This document shows positions 19,943 through 30,499 of a stretch of DNA of 64,000 nt, one piece after another. The notes under the pieces were generated by a model. That model did no database searches. It was given only the letters and a program-made list of their open reading frames with translations, and was not told where the DNA came from. The translations under genes were made by a program, and so were the position numbers. This DNA comes from Heligmosomoides polygyrus polygyrus. Its lineage: Eukaryota > Nematoda > Chromadorea > Rhabditida > Heligmosomidae. The DNA lies in contig OX377202.1 of the NCBI GenBank assembly GCA_947396885.1, positions 11,966,001 through 12,030,000 of the forward strand, read 5' to 3'. Position 1 is the first letter of the stretch. Each line of letters starts with the position of its first letter.

Positions 19943-21555
19943 CTCAAAAAATGTATACACTGTTTGAAAGATGATAACATTGCTCGCAGTAAAGATACTG
20001 AAGAAGTTAAGGACTCGTATGAAAGCTAGAAAAAATGGAAATTTTCCTGACGTATAAGCGGCACGGAATGCGACTTGTACTTGGCTTAAATGTTACATTT
20101 TACACTCGATTGAATGTGCTTCGCTTGAATACTTGCTATAACTTCTCCAAAGAAATGGACGTTTCGATTTATCTGTGCTTCTTTAAGGCTTTTTTTAAGG
20201 CTTAAAAATACATCAATGCTTGCGAAAATGCAGGGTATCCTAAAAATGTGCAGGTACTATTTGTAAGGTTCTAACACTGCCGCCAGTAAATTTTTTGAAG
20301 ATTCTTGAAACTCATATGAAAGCACAGGAAAGCAAGTGCTATGTAGCGTGCAAATAGTCAAGATTGCGCCATGCCTCCGCTTGAAATTTTGCGTCTCAGA
20401 CTCCATTGATTGTGCATGGGCTGAATTCTTCTTACAATATTGTTACTAGTTAGCCTCTTTAACCTGTGCTGTGGTTCTTTTAATGTTTAGAACTTGGCTG
20501 TCAAGCGAAAGACACGTGACATGTCAGTTTATTGATTGCACAAATTAAACGTGAGCAAAAGCTCCATTTCTCAAGACGAATTCTGTGGACTCATGAAGCA
20601 ACATTCAACCTGAATGGAGAGGTTAGTCGAAATAGTTGCTGCAGCTGCCCGACGGTAAACGTTAAAAGAAGCGCAGCACACGTCATTTTGCATTTGCATT
20701 TGCACGCCACAGAGCACTTGCTACACTGTGCTTCCATATATGTCTAGCAGAGTAGTAACAAGATTGTAACAAGCATTCAGTCCGTGCACAATCACTTGAG
20801 TCCGAAATGCAAGGGTTCAGGCGGAGGCGTGGCGCAATCTTAACTGTTTTCACGCCACAGAGGTCTCGTTATCCTACGCGTCGCATGAGTCTCAAACACC
20901 TTTAAAAGCTTCACCAGCAGCAATGTTAGAACCTTTCAAACAATACTTGCATTTTTTACTATACCCTGCATTTTTCGCAAGCATTGATGTGTTCTTAAGT
21001 TCTAAACCTAAAAGCACAATTCAATCGAAACGGCCATTTTGTAAAGAAATTATAACAAGTATTCAAGCGAAACACAATCAGTTGAGCGTAAAACGCGAAA
21101 TTCCGGATGAATGCATGGCGCAATCCACACCGCCCATAAATGATAAAAAGGTAAAGGACGACGTTACTAAATCCCTTTTGGTATGCGCCACGCATTCTAC
21201 TTCTACGGGATGTCGTGGAGGCATGTTGAATGCGTATTTGGCCAAAGAATGACTTGCGGTGGCCAGCCGATGTACAAGTCAGTGCTTTATCCTTCCCAGA
21301 CAAGTCTGGCACCAATTCACCGACCCCGGAGGGATGGAAGGCTTGGTTGGCCCGGGCGGGAAAACCGAAGCAGGAACCTGGTATCGGGTGCAGACGACAG
21401 CGGCGCCTCCTCCGACTGCGCTTCACGCGCCCGCACCGCTCATATTGTCCGAAAATTTCTATTTTCTTATGGTTTTATATGAGCTCCTATCTTTTTCAGT
21501 ACCTTTACTGTGAGCACATTTATCACCCTTCAAACAGTGTATACATTTCTTGAGA
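19943..21555. mobile_element. 1.6-kb foldback element, family K, copy 1
   Basis: Terminal repeats CTCAAAAAATGTATACACTG (19943) and, at the right end, CAGTGTATACATTTCTTGAG (to 21555). Inside are long inner inverted arms, about 20070-20390 and 20815-21125, which share GTGCTTCGCTTGAATACTTG, ATCAATGCTTGCGAAAATGC and AAGATTGCGCCATGCCTCCG in opposite orientation. A SINE is inserted near the right end. No transposase gene. A partial second copy is at 36930-37665. Confidence 0.7.
21139..21433 (-). mobile_element. SINE family A inserted in foldback element K
   Basis: CACCGCCCATA (21128-21138) and CACCGCTCATA (21434-21444) form an 11-bp target duplication with one change. The element is full length, with a tail of GGTAAAGG on the plus strand. 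It must postdate the foldback element it interrupts. Confidence 0.9.
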
Positions 21556-21687
21556 GGCCCTGTTTTTCGATTTTATTCTGGGGTTCGATACAGAGCCTCA
21601 CAACAAGCTGGAAGAGAAACGCGGGATCGTGGAGTTTATCCAATGGTAGTGGCATGGGCACAAAGTTTCCTCTCTAATAGGAGGAGA

Positions 21688-21836
21688 CGTGCAGTCTTCA
21701 CACGATCCCGCCTGCCGCCCACTCTCCGCCCTGCCTGCGCCGCCCATTTGGACGAGTTTGGGGCGCGGGAAAACCGCGCCCCGGTTTGCCGATCCGTGAG
21801 TTGCTGTGTCGTCCTCCAAAAAAACCGGAGCAACGC
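21688..21836 (-). repeat. dispersed repeat N, partial inverted copy
   Basis: In reverse complement it matches the right block of 8783-9062 and 40006-40415: TTTTTTGGAGGACGACA, AACTGACGGATCGGCAAACC-like words, GCGGGCGG and GATCGTGTGAAG. The left block is missing. Confidence 0.6.
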
Positions 21837-21839
21837 ATG

Positions 21840-22570
21840 CCTTCCGGAACCAGCAATATTCACGCGAATATGGTTTGCGAATGAAATTTCTAAACAGAAC
21901 AACGAACATCGGGAAAATTTGGGAAATATTAGGACAACGCAAAAAGTGATAGTGAACAAATAACAAAATACGAAAATAAGGGGTCGTAGTTCCAACGCCT
22001 CGGCGGGAAATTCAGTTTATTAACTTTATTGTAGTTATTATTATTAAATTGTTTATTATTGTTTATTTTATTGCCCAATTTTTATCGTCCGCGGTTTTTT
22101 TGGCAACTTCTTGTTTTTCTTATCGGCTTCTATTTTCTCCCTAAATGAGTGGTCCTTCCCATCTGAGAAAGCACCATGCCATTAGGTTCCTGTTTCTTTC
22201 TCATTTATATTATATTTCTATTTCTATTCTTATTATATAGCCAATCTTACGCGTGTTCTGTTCCCACTTAGCTGAATATTGTTATTGACAAGCACAATAG
22301 ACAACAAAATAAGCAGCAACTGCCCGTCGGGTTGTAAAATGATCAAAATTATTGAGCAGTTCTTTTGCTTTTCGTTATGTTACTGTTTCCTCTAAACAAT
22401 CCGTGATGTAGTTATGGTCACATCCCGAATAATGAATAAATAATAAAGATCGATATAGAACTAGTTGATAATGTGGCCTGCATGGGAATGGACAAATCAG
22501 GCCGCATCGAATAGGGCGCTCCATCCAATGAGGCGTGTACGTTCGGTGCTATGATTGGTTGGTACATTCT
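21840..22570. other. AT-rich spacer
   Basis: Contains A/T runs around 22010-22260 and, at about 22465-22570, a divergent F-family MITE fragment (AATGTGGCCTGCATGGGAAT, later TGATTGGTTGG). No coding evidence. Confidence 0.4.
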
Positions 22571-22574
22571 TACA

Positions 22575-22838
22575 GCGCTACTCAGTCTCTTTTAGGAAGT
22601 GCCACGCATTCTGCTTCTAGGGATGTCGTGGATGCGGTTTGAATGCGAATGTGGTCATACAATGACTTGCGGGATCCAACCTAAGGACAGCGTTTTATAC
22701 TTCACTGACGGGTCTGGTACCGATTAACCGGCCCCGGAGGGATGAAAGGCTTGGTTGGCCAGGGCGGAAATCCGAACCAAGAACCCGGTATCGCGTGCAA
22801 GCGACAGCAGGCACCTCCTCCAATGCGCTGAACGCGCA
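22575..22838 (-). mobile_element. SINE family A, divergent copy
   Basis: The order of SINE words is complete from the GCGCTACTCAGTCTCTTTTA end to the GCGCTGAACGCGC head, but many positions differ. The next copy inserted immediately to its right, in the same orientation. Confidence 0.8.
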
Positions 22839-22849
22839 CATCTAATATA

Positions 22850-23152
22850 GGATAAAGGATAAAGGATAAAAGACGGCGTTACTCAATCCCATGTGGGATG
22901 CGCCAGCGCATTCTACTTCTACGGGTTGTCGTGGAGGCGACATGAATGCGTATTTGGCCATACAATGACTTGCGGTGGCCAGCCGATGAACAAATCAGCG
23001 CTTTATCCTTCCCAGATGAGTCTGTTACCAATTCACCGACCCCGGAGTGATGGTAGGCTTGGTTGGCCTGGGCGGGGAATTCGAATCAAGAACTTGGTAT
23101 CGGGTACACACGACAGTCGGTGCCTCCTCCGACTGCGCTACACGCGCCCACT
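22850..23152 (-). mobile_element. SINE family A, full length with 11-bp target duplication
   Basis: CATCTAATATA at 22839-22849 and 23153-23163. The tail shows three GGATAAA units on the plus strand. It is in tandem with the older copy at 22575. Confidence 0.92.
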
Positions 23153-23419
23153 CATCTAATATATATCCATATAATATTCTTATAGATATTAGATTGCCTA
23201 TAAACTGAAAATGGTACAGCTGCACAGCTCCACATAATATCAATCAGATAAACATAAATGCGTAGTGGTGGAGTGCATGGCGCAATCTCTTCCTAGAACA
23301 CTTCGTAAAATTCGTCGATTCGCTTATTTTTGTTATAGCTTAGTGGTCTTGGTGTAGTCAAGAGAATCAAAGGAATAACAAAAATGGAATCAATAAGAGG
23401 ACGTTCGGAGCCGCAATTG

Positions 23420-23702
23420 GATGATGCGCCCGTTTTTCGCGTGCACCCCGAATCGAGCTTCTCGGTTCGGATCTCGCCAGGGCACGCAAGCCTTCCATCG
23501 TAAATCCGAGTTCTAGGATCTTTTGAGGTACTAGGTTCGGTTGTCTAGTAAATATAAAACGCAGACTTGTCTATCGTTTGGCCACCATAGGTCATTGTAT
23601 ATGTCGAGTACGCTTTCAAATTTCCTATAACATATCGTAGAAATTCAACGCATGGCGCGTACCATAAGGGGATTGACTAACGTCGTACGTTCCCCTTTGT
23701 CC
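23420..23702 (+). mobile_element. SINE family A, old copy
   Basis: The head is degraded (GATGCGCCCG...). GAGCTTCTCGGTTCGGATCTC matches the box-B region, followed by AAGCCTTCCATC, TGGCCACCATAGGTCATTGT and the 3' end GACTAACGTCGTACGTTCC. Confidence 0.65.
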
Positions 23703-23944
23703 TTCAAAAAAATAATTTTATGATGAAACAGTCCTCCTGGTATAGGAGTTGACCAATAATTTCCCTTAAAGTAAGTGAAATTCTTTCAATCCGAAAATTC
23801 ATCTCGACATTGTTGAACGTTTGCAGTTTAATTTGTAGGGCATCTTCTTTGCTTTCGAAGACGTTCAGTTTGTATTGAAACGATCCAGTGAGAAAATTTG
23901 CCATGCGGCGCATGCAGACAATCGACTCCACCCATTTAATCGAC

Positions 23945-23966
23945 CTCAAACTTGGGTAATTAAACC
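23945..23966 (-). other. exact 22-nt SL1 spliced-leader sequence outside a canonical SL RNA gene
   Basis: The minus strand carries GGTTTAATTACCC followed by AAGTTTGAG, the complete nematode SL1 leader, with no mismatch. It is followed by GTCGATTAAATG, so a GT stands where the SL RNA donor would be. The usual SL1 RNA intron (GTAAACATTG...) is not there. A hairpin-like CATGCG-CCGCATG and an AAATTTTC lie about 40-55 nt on. It may be a variant SL RNA gene, a dead copy, or a retrocopy of a trans-spliced transcript. The reading frame after it (down to 23704, with FQYKLNVFESKEDALQIK) has no known homology. Confidence 0.85.
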
Positions 23967-24249
23967 CCACAAGCACTAGTAATTGATACGAGATATAAAC
24001 AACCATAAAAATCAGTTGAACAGGAGAGCCAACATAAACAAAATAAAGCAAGTCGCCTTAGATCGTAGAAGCAGCATCTGCAGGAAAAAAGCCATCCTTA
24101 GACCAGGGGCGGTTTTATTGAAGATCGTCTCCTTTTTCCACATGACCCCCCCCCCTTGGCCAGAAATCTGAGATCCTAATTCGCCGACCACCGACTTCGA
24201 TGCAGCCCACGTTACTTCTCCTGGACTCTTATGGCTAGAAATATTCTCA

Positions 24250-24960
24250 CAACAGCATGAATAATAGAAGAGGCACTCTAGTACTTCAAGGCAAAGTAAA
24301 GGACTGCAAAGCGGAGAGCCGGCCGGTCGGAGCACTCAGCTCAACTGCTGGACGCGTGAGGAACTCGTCGTCAGCGGTTGTTGTTCTGGAAAACCCGATG
24401 ACGACGACGAGTTTAGCTCATGGTCGAGACGACTCGGAAATGGACCGAACCTATGAATAGTGGATGGCGACGACGTCGACCTCAACAACAGCGTCGTCGT
24501 CGTCGTCGTCTCCGTCGTCGTTCCTCCAGTGCCATGCGCGTGATTGGCACCTCCAGACGGCCCCGGTAGTCAGCTGAGTGGCGAAGGAGGAGCATGTGAT
24601 CGAAAATCGCGTGAGCTCCGGCTCTCAAAGGGCGAAAAGGAGCTAGGCTAGCCGATGGGGCATTTAACTGGATGTTTTCTAAGTGAAATGGTGGACCCCA
24701 GCCATTGCATACGCTTAAAAATCAGTACATATTGGAGTATTGCCCAACGTGCTGGGAGGAGGAGAGACAATGGACGCTAGCCAATCGGCGCTTGTGTTGG
24801 GCGACAGAATTGTGGCGAAAACAAATCAGAGACACCTAGCGGTCAACTACAGTTCAACTTTTGATGAAGTAGAAGCGCAAATTCGCCGATTGGTGTTCGG
24901 GTTTTCGCCAACCGGTGACCGATATCTCTTCGATAGGTCAACGGAATTTTAGACAGAAGC
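24250..24960. other. CGTCGT-rich DNA with inverted words
   Basis: It includes a (GTC)n run at about 24493-24518 and inverted words ACTCGTCGTC / GACGACGAGT at 24363 and 24399. At 24775-24900 CCAATCGGCGCTTGTGTTGG and CGCCGATTGGTGTTCGGG face each other like MITE ends. I cannot tie this to a gene. Confidence 0.4.
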
Positions 24961-25104
24961 GTCCTCAATTTGTTGCGCGCGTAGCTATGTAACAATGTGA
25001 CGGATCTATGTACGCAAGTACACAAATTACGCGTCACCTTACGCCGCCATCTTAACTCACAGTGATCAATGTATAGAAAAGAAATCACCGGCAACTAGGC
25101 AGTA

Positions 25105-25310
25105 TTTTTGCCCTTTTTCTATTTCTTTTCATTCGTTTTTTGTTTTTGTTTTCTGGGTTGTTATTTGTTTTTTATTAATTTATTTGTGTTTTTTAATCAT
25201 GTCGTGTTACTAATTCTGCTGTCTCCTTGGATCTTCTTTACCGTATTATAGATTTCTGCGCACATTTATGCGCAAATAAATGAATAAATAAATAAACAAA
25301 TAAATAAAAT
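25105..25310 (+). mobile_element. probable LINE 3' UTR and (AAATA)n tail
   Basis: A T-rich untranslated-like stretch ends in ATTTATGCGCAAATAAATG and repeated AAATA units. The same type of ending is seen at 43130-43262 and 50390-50456, where GCGTCC-TA-GGATG lies close to AATAAATA. Assigned to the CR1-like LINEs of this window by analogy. Confidence 0.45.
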
Positions 25311-25314
25311 TTCT

Positions 25315-26395
25315 ATGCACTTGAAACACAGTTTTCGGCAAGCTTTGGCCCATTGCAAACTTTCGCCCCAAAAGACTAGTTCGACTGTTAATGAAACTCC
25401 GGTCATCCATCGGTGAAATTTCACCGGTGAACCTACCTCTGCGAGGAGCTTCTGGGAATATCCGCAGTTGAGCGCTAAGAGCTTCAGAATCATCTTCTCC
25501 ACAGCTGTAGTTCATCATAAGAGCCAACCAATTCAGAAGTGACTACAAGCGCCTTCTAACCGGCGCTTTCTACCGTTTGTGAATTCAGGGCACAGAACTG
25601 GACAAGAGAAGGAATTCCGAAATGTGTCCCGACACGTGCCAAAATTGCCCACACCTATGAGGGTGTGCATTCGATGCTGTGATTGGTTGGCACCTTCCTT
25701 GTGGCTCCTCTCACCCACGTTGGGCAATACCTCCCGATGTAGCGCAGGATCTATGTCCAGAGGCCTTCGGAGTTCAAACCTTCTCTGATGCTTCTCTGGT
25801 GATGTTGAAGTCATGGAAACATGCGAGTGTTTAGTATGAATCCGACTTTGATGACAGTTACAACAGCAAAGTGTACGGCGGATTCCAGGAGGCGAGTAGC
25901 GGGCGTAAAATGGTAGAAAATCACCATTTCTTTCATCCAATAGGTCCTCTAAGAAGTCAGGGCTTCATTGCAGAAGGAGTTGCGAATTTCAGAATTTGGC
26001 ACTGGCATGAACTCCTTGATGAGACACTTTTTTCAGTAACAGGAGTTCCTTTAAAAGCCTTAGCATTTGCACTCACTCCAAAGCCTTAATTTGGCATATC
26101 ATTTATTTATTTATTTATTTATTATTTATTCAAAGCGTAGATCACATTCGGTACATGTCGGGCAGCATTGGGCGTTGGAAGCGCTCCAGCCAACCTGACG
26201 CATCAGATTGACGTGCCACCACTCAGAGAAGGCTTATAGTACAGTCAGCATTCTGATTGGCTAATATATGCTCAGCCGGTACTCTGCTTGGTTATGATTG
26301 GCAAGCGGATTCTAACCTTCCAATGTTGCCCACCTACGCGACATGAATCTCACATTCTAGTGCAAGCAACTAGATAAGTACAAAAAGAACAGCTT
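25315..26395. other. mostly unrecognised DNA with MITE fragments and a TTTA run
   Basis: F-family interior words (GTGATTGGTTGGCACC at 25678; TGATTGGC at 26259) and (TTTA)n at 26102-26127 are seen. Longer frames, such as 135 codons on the minus strand at 25533-25940, have no known motif. Confidence 0.4.
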
Positions 26396-26399
26396 AGCG

Positions 26400-26948
26400 A
26401 TGGTATGGGTGGAGAAAATAAATAAGCCGTTTGCAACACGCAAATTGCTTTATTATATTCACGAGGTTCAACCAGATATAGGCCGTTTACAGGCTTGTAT
26501 AGACAGCTTTCTCCACGACTTCGTACGTCCTAAGAAACGAATAGAACACCTTAGGCAGTTGATTCAGTTTCCACGGAGAAGTTTAAAAAAAATCCGCTAC
26601 ACCTATTAAAAACGGGCATTAGTTCCTCAAACGTTGAATAAGGTTTGCGACCTTTTTGTGCAGTCCTTCACGTCTTGCCTCGTTTGCCATGAAGTTCGTA
26701 TAAAATGTGTCGTCTGGCTAGGAAATCCATCGTTCAACAGAATTGAAGGGCTAAAGCTGCCTCATGTTGTAAATGCAGGCAAGAAACTGATCCTTTCAGT
26801 TCACATAATGGGACAGCATCTGGATTCGAGAAAGTGCGGGGAACCCCTGCGCCTGATTGATGTTCGAAACGATGTTTCAGGAAAGCGCACAGCCCTTGCA
26901 GACGTTAGTTTCTATTTTGCTCGGAAAATATCTGATTGCCTGAGATAG
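26400..26948 (+). pseudogene. 182-codon reading frame with one stop, unrecognised
   Basis: A single frame stays open over 549 bp except for one TAA at 26607-26609. At this base composition about eight or nine stops would be expected by chance. The first part reads KLLYYIHEVQPDIGRLQACI and FVRPKKRIEHLRQL; the second reads HVVNAGKKLILSVHIMGQHL. No family recognised. It could be part of a transposon ORF or an exon of a dead gene. Confidence 0.4.
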
Positions 26949-26989
26949 TACAGCAGCGACTGATTGAGTCAAGAATTGATATACATTCA

Positions 26990-27070
26990 CTGTGCATTCA
27001 CGATAACTCGTAGAAGTTTGATGCGGGGCGCATCCCAAAGAGGGATCGATTACGCCTCCGATTTTATCCT
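26990..27070 (+). mobile_element. SINE family A relic, 3' end
   Basis: TCGTAGAAGTTTGATGCGGG, GCGCATCCCAAAG and GATTACGCCTCCGATTTTATCC follow the last 80 bp of the SINE. Confidence 0.6.
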
Positions 27071-27173
27071 TCGTTTTTTTTGCCTGATCGATATTCTCAA
27101 CTTCATACCAATCGATCGGATACCTCATACAGGTGGCTCTTAGGATTGGTGGATGGAGTCTAAGGGTTTTCCG

Positions 27174-27310
27174 TTATTTATTTATTTATTTATTTACACG
27201 AGTACCAGTGCAAGCGTGCGCAATCTGTATAAAAAATCACCAAACGAGAAAAGCAAATACAATCTACACATATTATCTAGGCGAAAAAGTAAATGATGGA
27301 CGACTTCTAA
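27174..27310 (-). mobile_element. probable LINE 3' end with TTTA run
   Basis: (TTTA)n at 27174-27196, then a stretch with ACGAGTACCAGTGCAAGCG, in the same arrangement as at 12478 and 56138. Orientation is inferred from the LINE at 41136-42990. Confidence 0.4.
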
Positions 27311-27809
27311 GGCTACAGTAAGTCATGGCTTCAGATGTGGTTTCAGAAATTTTTTATGAGTTCCATATTCCGATTCTATCCAAACGAATAAGTCTCTAGA
27401 ATCACACTTTTCCAAACAGTTTACCTAATGTGACAATTAATATCCGTTGATCGATGCATATGCCCTCTATTTCGACCGATCAGTACCGATCGATGTTGTC
27501 GTCTTCCGCATAAACTCGTAGCACTCACATGGCTGCTTATTGACCAGACACAGTCGACATTATGCATTTTTGTTAGGAGCATCATGAAGACGACGGGGAT
27601 AACACTGGTCTAGTAGTAAAAGCGATCCTCAAGTAAACATTTTCGATCAATTGATCGGTTTCATCGATTTTTGCGAGCGAAAATATATTGACCCATGAAC
27701 AGGGCCCATGGCTCTACAACAAGATAACGAATATTACACGTTGGGGAGAGGGCCGGCCAGTAGTGGATCGGATCGGTTGTTGAACGAGACTATACCCTAT
27801 TATCAAAGA

Positions 27810-28086
27810 GGATAAAGCAACGGTTACTCAATCCTTTTGGCATGCGCCGCGCATTCTACTTCTACGGGCTGTCGTGGAAGCGATTTGAAGGCATATTTGG
27901 TCATACAATGGCTCGCGGTGGCAATGAACAGCTCAGCGCTTTATCCTTCCAAGACAAGTCTGACACCAATACACCTACCCCGGAGGGATGAAGGGCTTGA
28001 TTGGCCCGGGCGGGAGATCCGTACCAGGAACCTGGTATCCGGCACACGCGATGCCGTCACCTCCTCTGACTGCGCTACATGTGCCC
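27810..28086 (-). mobile_element. SINE family A, nearly full length
   Basis: All SINE blocks are present from GATAAAGCAACGGTTACTC to the head at CTGCGCTACATGTGCCC. A few bases are missing after CGGTGGC. No clear target duplication was found. Confidence 0.85.
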
Positions 28087-28239
28087 ATATCCTAGAAGAA
28101 CGGTCGTTTGCCTGTGTGAGAGTGAGTGTGTGTGTGTTTGTTTGCACAGAAGTGCTGAGAGTGTGTTGGAAGGAAGTATGGGAAGGGGGGGGGCGGGGGT
28201 TGTAGTTGTCACCAATTGTCAATTGTTGAAGTTATCGAT

Positions 28240-28450
28240 AGGCAGACGTTCAGACGACATTTCACCGATGTCACGCAAAGGAGGTGCGGACTGGGAAGAG
28301 ATGTTCCCCACCTCCTTCAACATGCGTCCTGGTTTAGAAGAGGTGTCGTGAGGTGGGTCAACAGGTGTCTGTGTTCAGAAGACGTGTCACCGATGTCCCA
28401 CCAAGGACGTTCGGGTTGAGGAGAGGTGTCACCGATGTCGCGCGAGGGTT
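28240..28450. repeat. GTGTCACCGATGTC minisatellite
   Basis: Irregular repeats of about 50 bp carrying TTCAGA-GACGTGTCACCGATGTC or close variants, at 28247, 28376, 28420 and 28455. It grades into the G-rich array to the right. Confidence 0.55.
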
Positions 28451-28469
28451 CCGGATTCAGACGACGTGT

Positions 28470-28880
28470 TACCAGTGAAGGTGGGACCAGTAATGGGAGA
28501 CCGGTGAAGTATGGGGTTCCAGTAAGGGGGCCGTTAAAAGGTTGACCAATAAAGGAGGGACCAGTGAAGGTGGGACCAGCAATGGGGACCGGTGAAGGAG
28601 GGGGGAGGGGTCCAGTGAAGAGGGGACCGGTGAGGAAGGGACCAGTAATGGGGACCGGTGAAGGGGGGGGGGGGGAGAGGGGTCCAGTGAAGGGGGACCG
28701 GTAGAATGTTGACCATTGAAGAGGAAACCAGGTGAAGGGGAGGGGTCCAATGAAGGGGAACCGGTGGAGAGGGGGGGGGGTCCAGTGAAGAGGGGACCAG
28801 ATGAAGGGGGACCGGTGAGGAAGGGATCAGTAATGGGGACCGGTGAATGGGGGAAGGGGTCCAGTGAAGGGTCGAACAGT
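28470..28880. repeat. G-rich minisatellite with GGGACCGGTGA units
   Basis: Units of about 10-30 bp are built from GGGGTCCAGTGAAG, GGGACCGGTGAAG and GGGACCAGTAATG in varied order. G runs reach about 13 bases near 28665. The strand is strongly purine-biased. The Pro/Ser-rich frames on the minus strand are by-products. Confidence 0.8.
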
Positions 28881-29211
28881 CTCTGAACGGGCCTCAGATA
28901 ATGCTTGCCATTATTGATCTAACCCAAGTGTCAATTAATAAGTATCGATTGCGTGACCACAACAGTTCGATTGTATTGATTTTTGTGCAGATTTTTCGTT
29001 TAGGTGAAAATGACGTAAATGTGTTAGTCGATGGATAGGCTTTAAAAGGAAATCAATATTTAGGCCGGCCGATTGCTGGACCAAGTGTGCATCATGCATC
29101 TTCAACGTCACGTAAATTTTGAATGCATGGCGTGTCCTACATAGGCAGACTAATCAATTTCGATTTCCGATTGCTTCCACCTGAGCCGGTCGGCTAGGTT
29201 CCAGGGTCAAT

Positions 29212-29536
29212 TCATGGTGTGTGTGGACCACAGCTGCGCGTTGTGTAGGGCGTCTTAGTGGTGTCGCACATCTGGAATTGTTCAGCACCCGTCCGCCAGC
29301 GCGCTCGAAGAAACCGAAACGCCCCGTCCCCGTCCATCGGCGTTTTTCCGTCCGCGCTCAAAAACTGCCCCGGAATGAGCCGCACATCGGATTCGAATAA
29401 CCATACGACGACACGACGCTGCTCCCACACTCTCAACGAGCTCATTCGTCGCCCCGCGCCACGAACAGCTTCCAGACGTCGTCTCGTGACCTCGTTGGGG
29501 TGTGGGCTGTTCTGCTCCTGTTCCTCTCGCCAGCAC
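29212..29536 (-). CDS. GC-rich minus-strand frame, possible exon
   Basis: A frame in this GC-rich island reads SLRVWEQRRVVVWLFESDVR, then LIPGQFLSADGKTPMDGDG and AFRFLRARW. The composition looks coding, but I cannot fix splice borders. It lies 0.3-0.5 kb downstream of the exon at 29755-29845 on the same strand, so both could belong to one gene. Confidence 0.3.
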
Positions 29537-29754
29537 CTTCCCTCCCCGATGTCTTCGAGCTTAGTCGTCTCTTAGCTTCCATGCATTCATCCTGCTGTTC
29601 CAGTCGAGTATGCTATCCAGTAGCGACCTTCTTACGCACCTGTGTATTTATCCGTCACCGTGCCGCTTCTAGTTAAGTTCGAATTATATGTTTCATGAAC
29701 TCTTAGACCACTACAAGAGCTCGACATGGTCTGACGATTTCTTTTCGTTCTCAC

Positions 29755-29845
29755 CATCAGAGTAAGCTTCAGGAATGCCCTCGTGGGCAACTTAAGATTT
29801 CCTTCTTTCGTGACAGTTGCTTGGCCACAGTTGACCTTTACGGAA
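29755..29845 (-). CDS. probable single exon, gene unknown
   Basis: Acceptor CCACATTTTCAG and donor GTGAGAACG border 91 bp. One frame is fully open and reads SVKVNCGQATVTKEGNLKLP, then TRAFLKLTLM. The exon starts with one leftover base and ends on a full codon. No family recognised. Other exons remain uncertain. Confidence 0.45.
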
Positions 29846-30499
29846 CTGAAAATGTGGCGGTGGTACTTCTGATCGCATGGCGCGTATTCCATGGGCAATT
29901 TGACACCTGTTTTGTTAGGTGGGACCAAAAAGCCGACCCAGCAACTTCGCTGTTACCTGGAGCCCATTTGACTAGAAAGCTCGCCACTTTTAGTTGATTG
30001 GTACCGCATGGAGACAGTGACTGCTAGTCATAACATTTGTTTTGATATTCTTGGGCGCTGCTATTTGCATGCACACTCGAGCACGTTTGCCGGAGCTTCT
30101 ATAGTCTTGGTCCCTCTGTCTTGATATAAATATGAGCATTCAAATCTTGGATTTTTCCCGCTTTTCGAAATCTTGCCTTCGCTTACCCAATATCTTCCTG
30201 TTCGCATAGAATCTTTAGGTCTGCTTTCCCCAAATAATGAAGAAAGAAGGAAATGAAGCCATGAAACTCTCCGAGAATGATGCTGTAAAGTCGATTTTAT
30301 CGCTGTAAACGGCCTCATTAAGTGGAGGTTTCGCCAGGTGTTCAGACATAGGAATGCTAGAAAAAGCAGGAAACCTAGCTAGTTCCGATCTTTGGTGTAC
30401 CTCATAGGTAAGTCTAGTCCACAGCTCACTATTTTATAGCCTTCATATGATTGCCTCTGTCAGAGGCGATGAATACTTCATTCTTCCTGAGGATTCATG

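Noticed and set aside
28469..28750. Pro/Ser-rich minus-strand frames
   Set aside because: By-products of the G-rich minisatellite.
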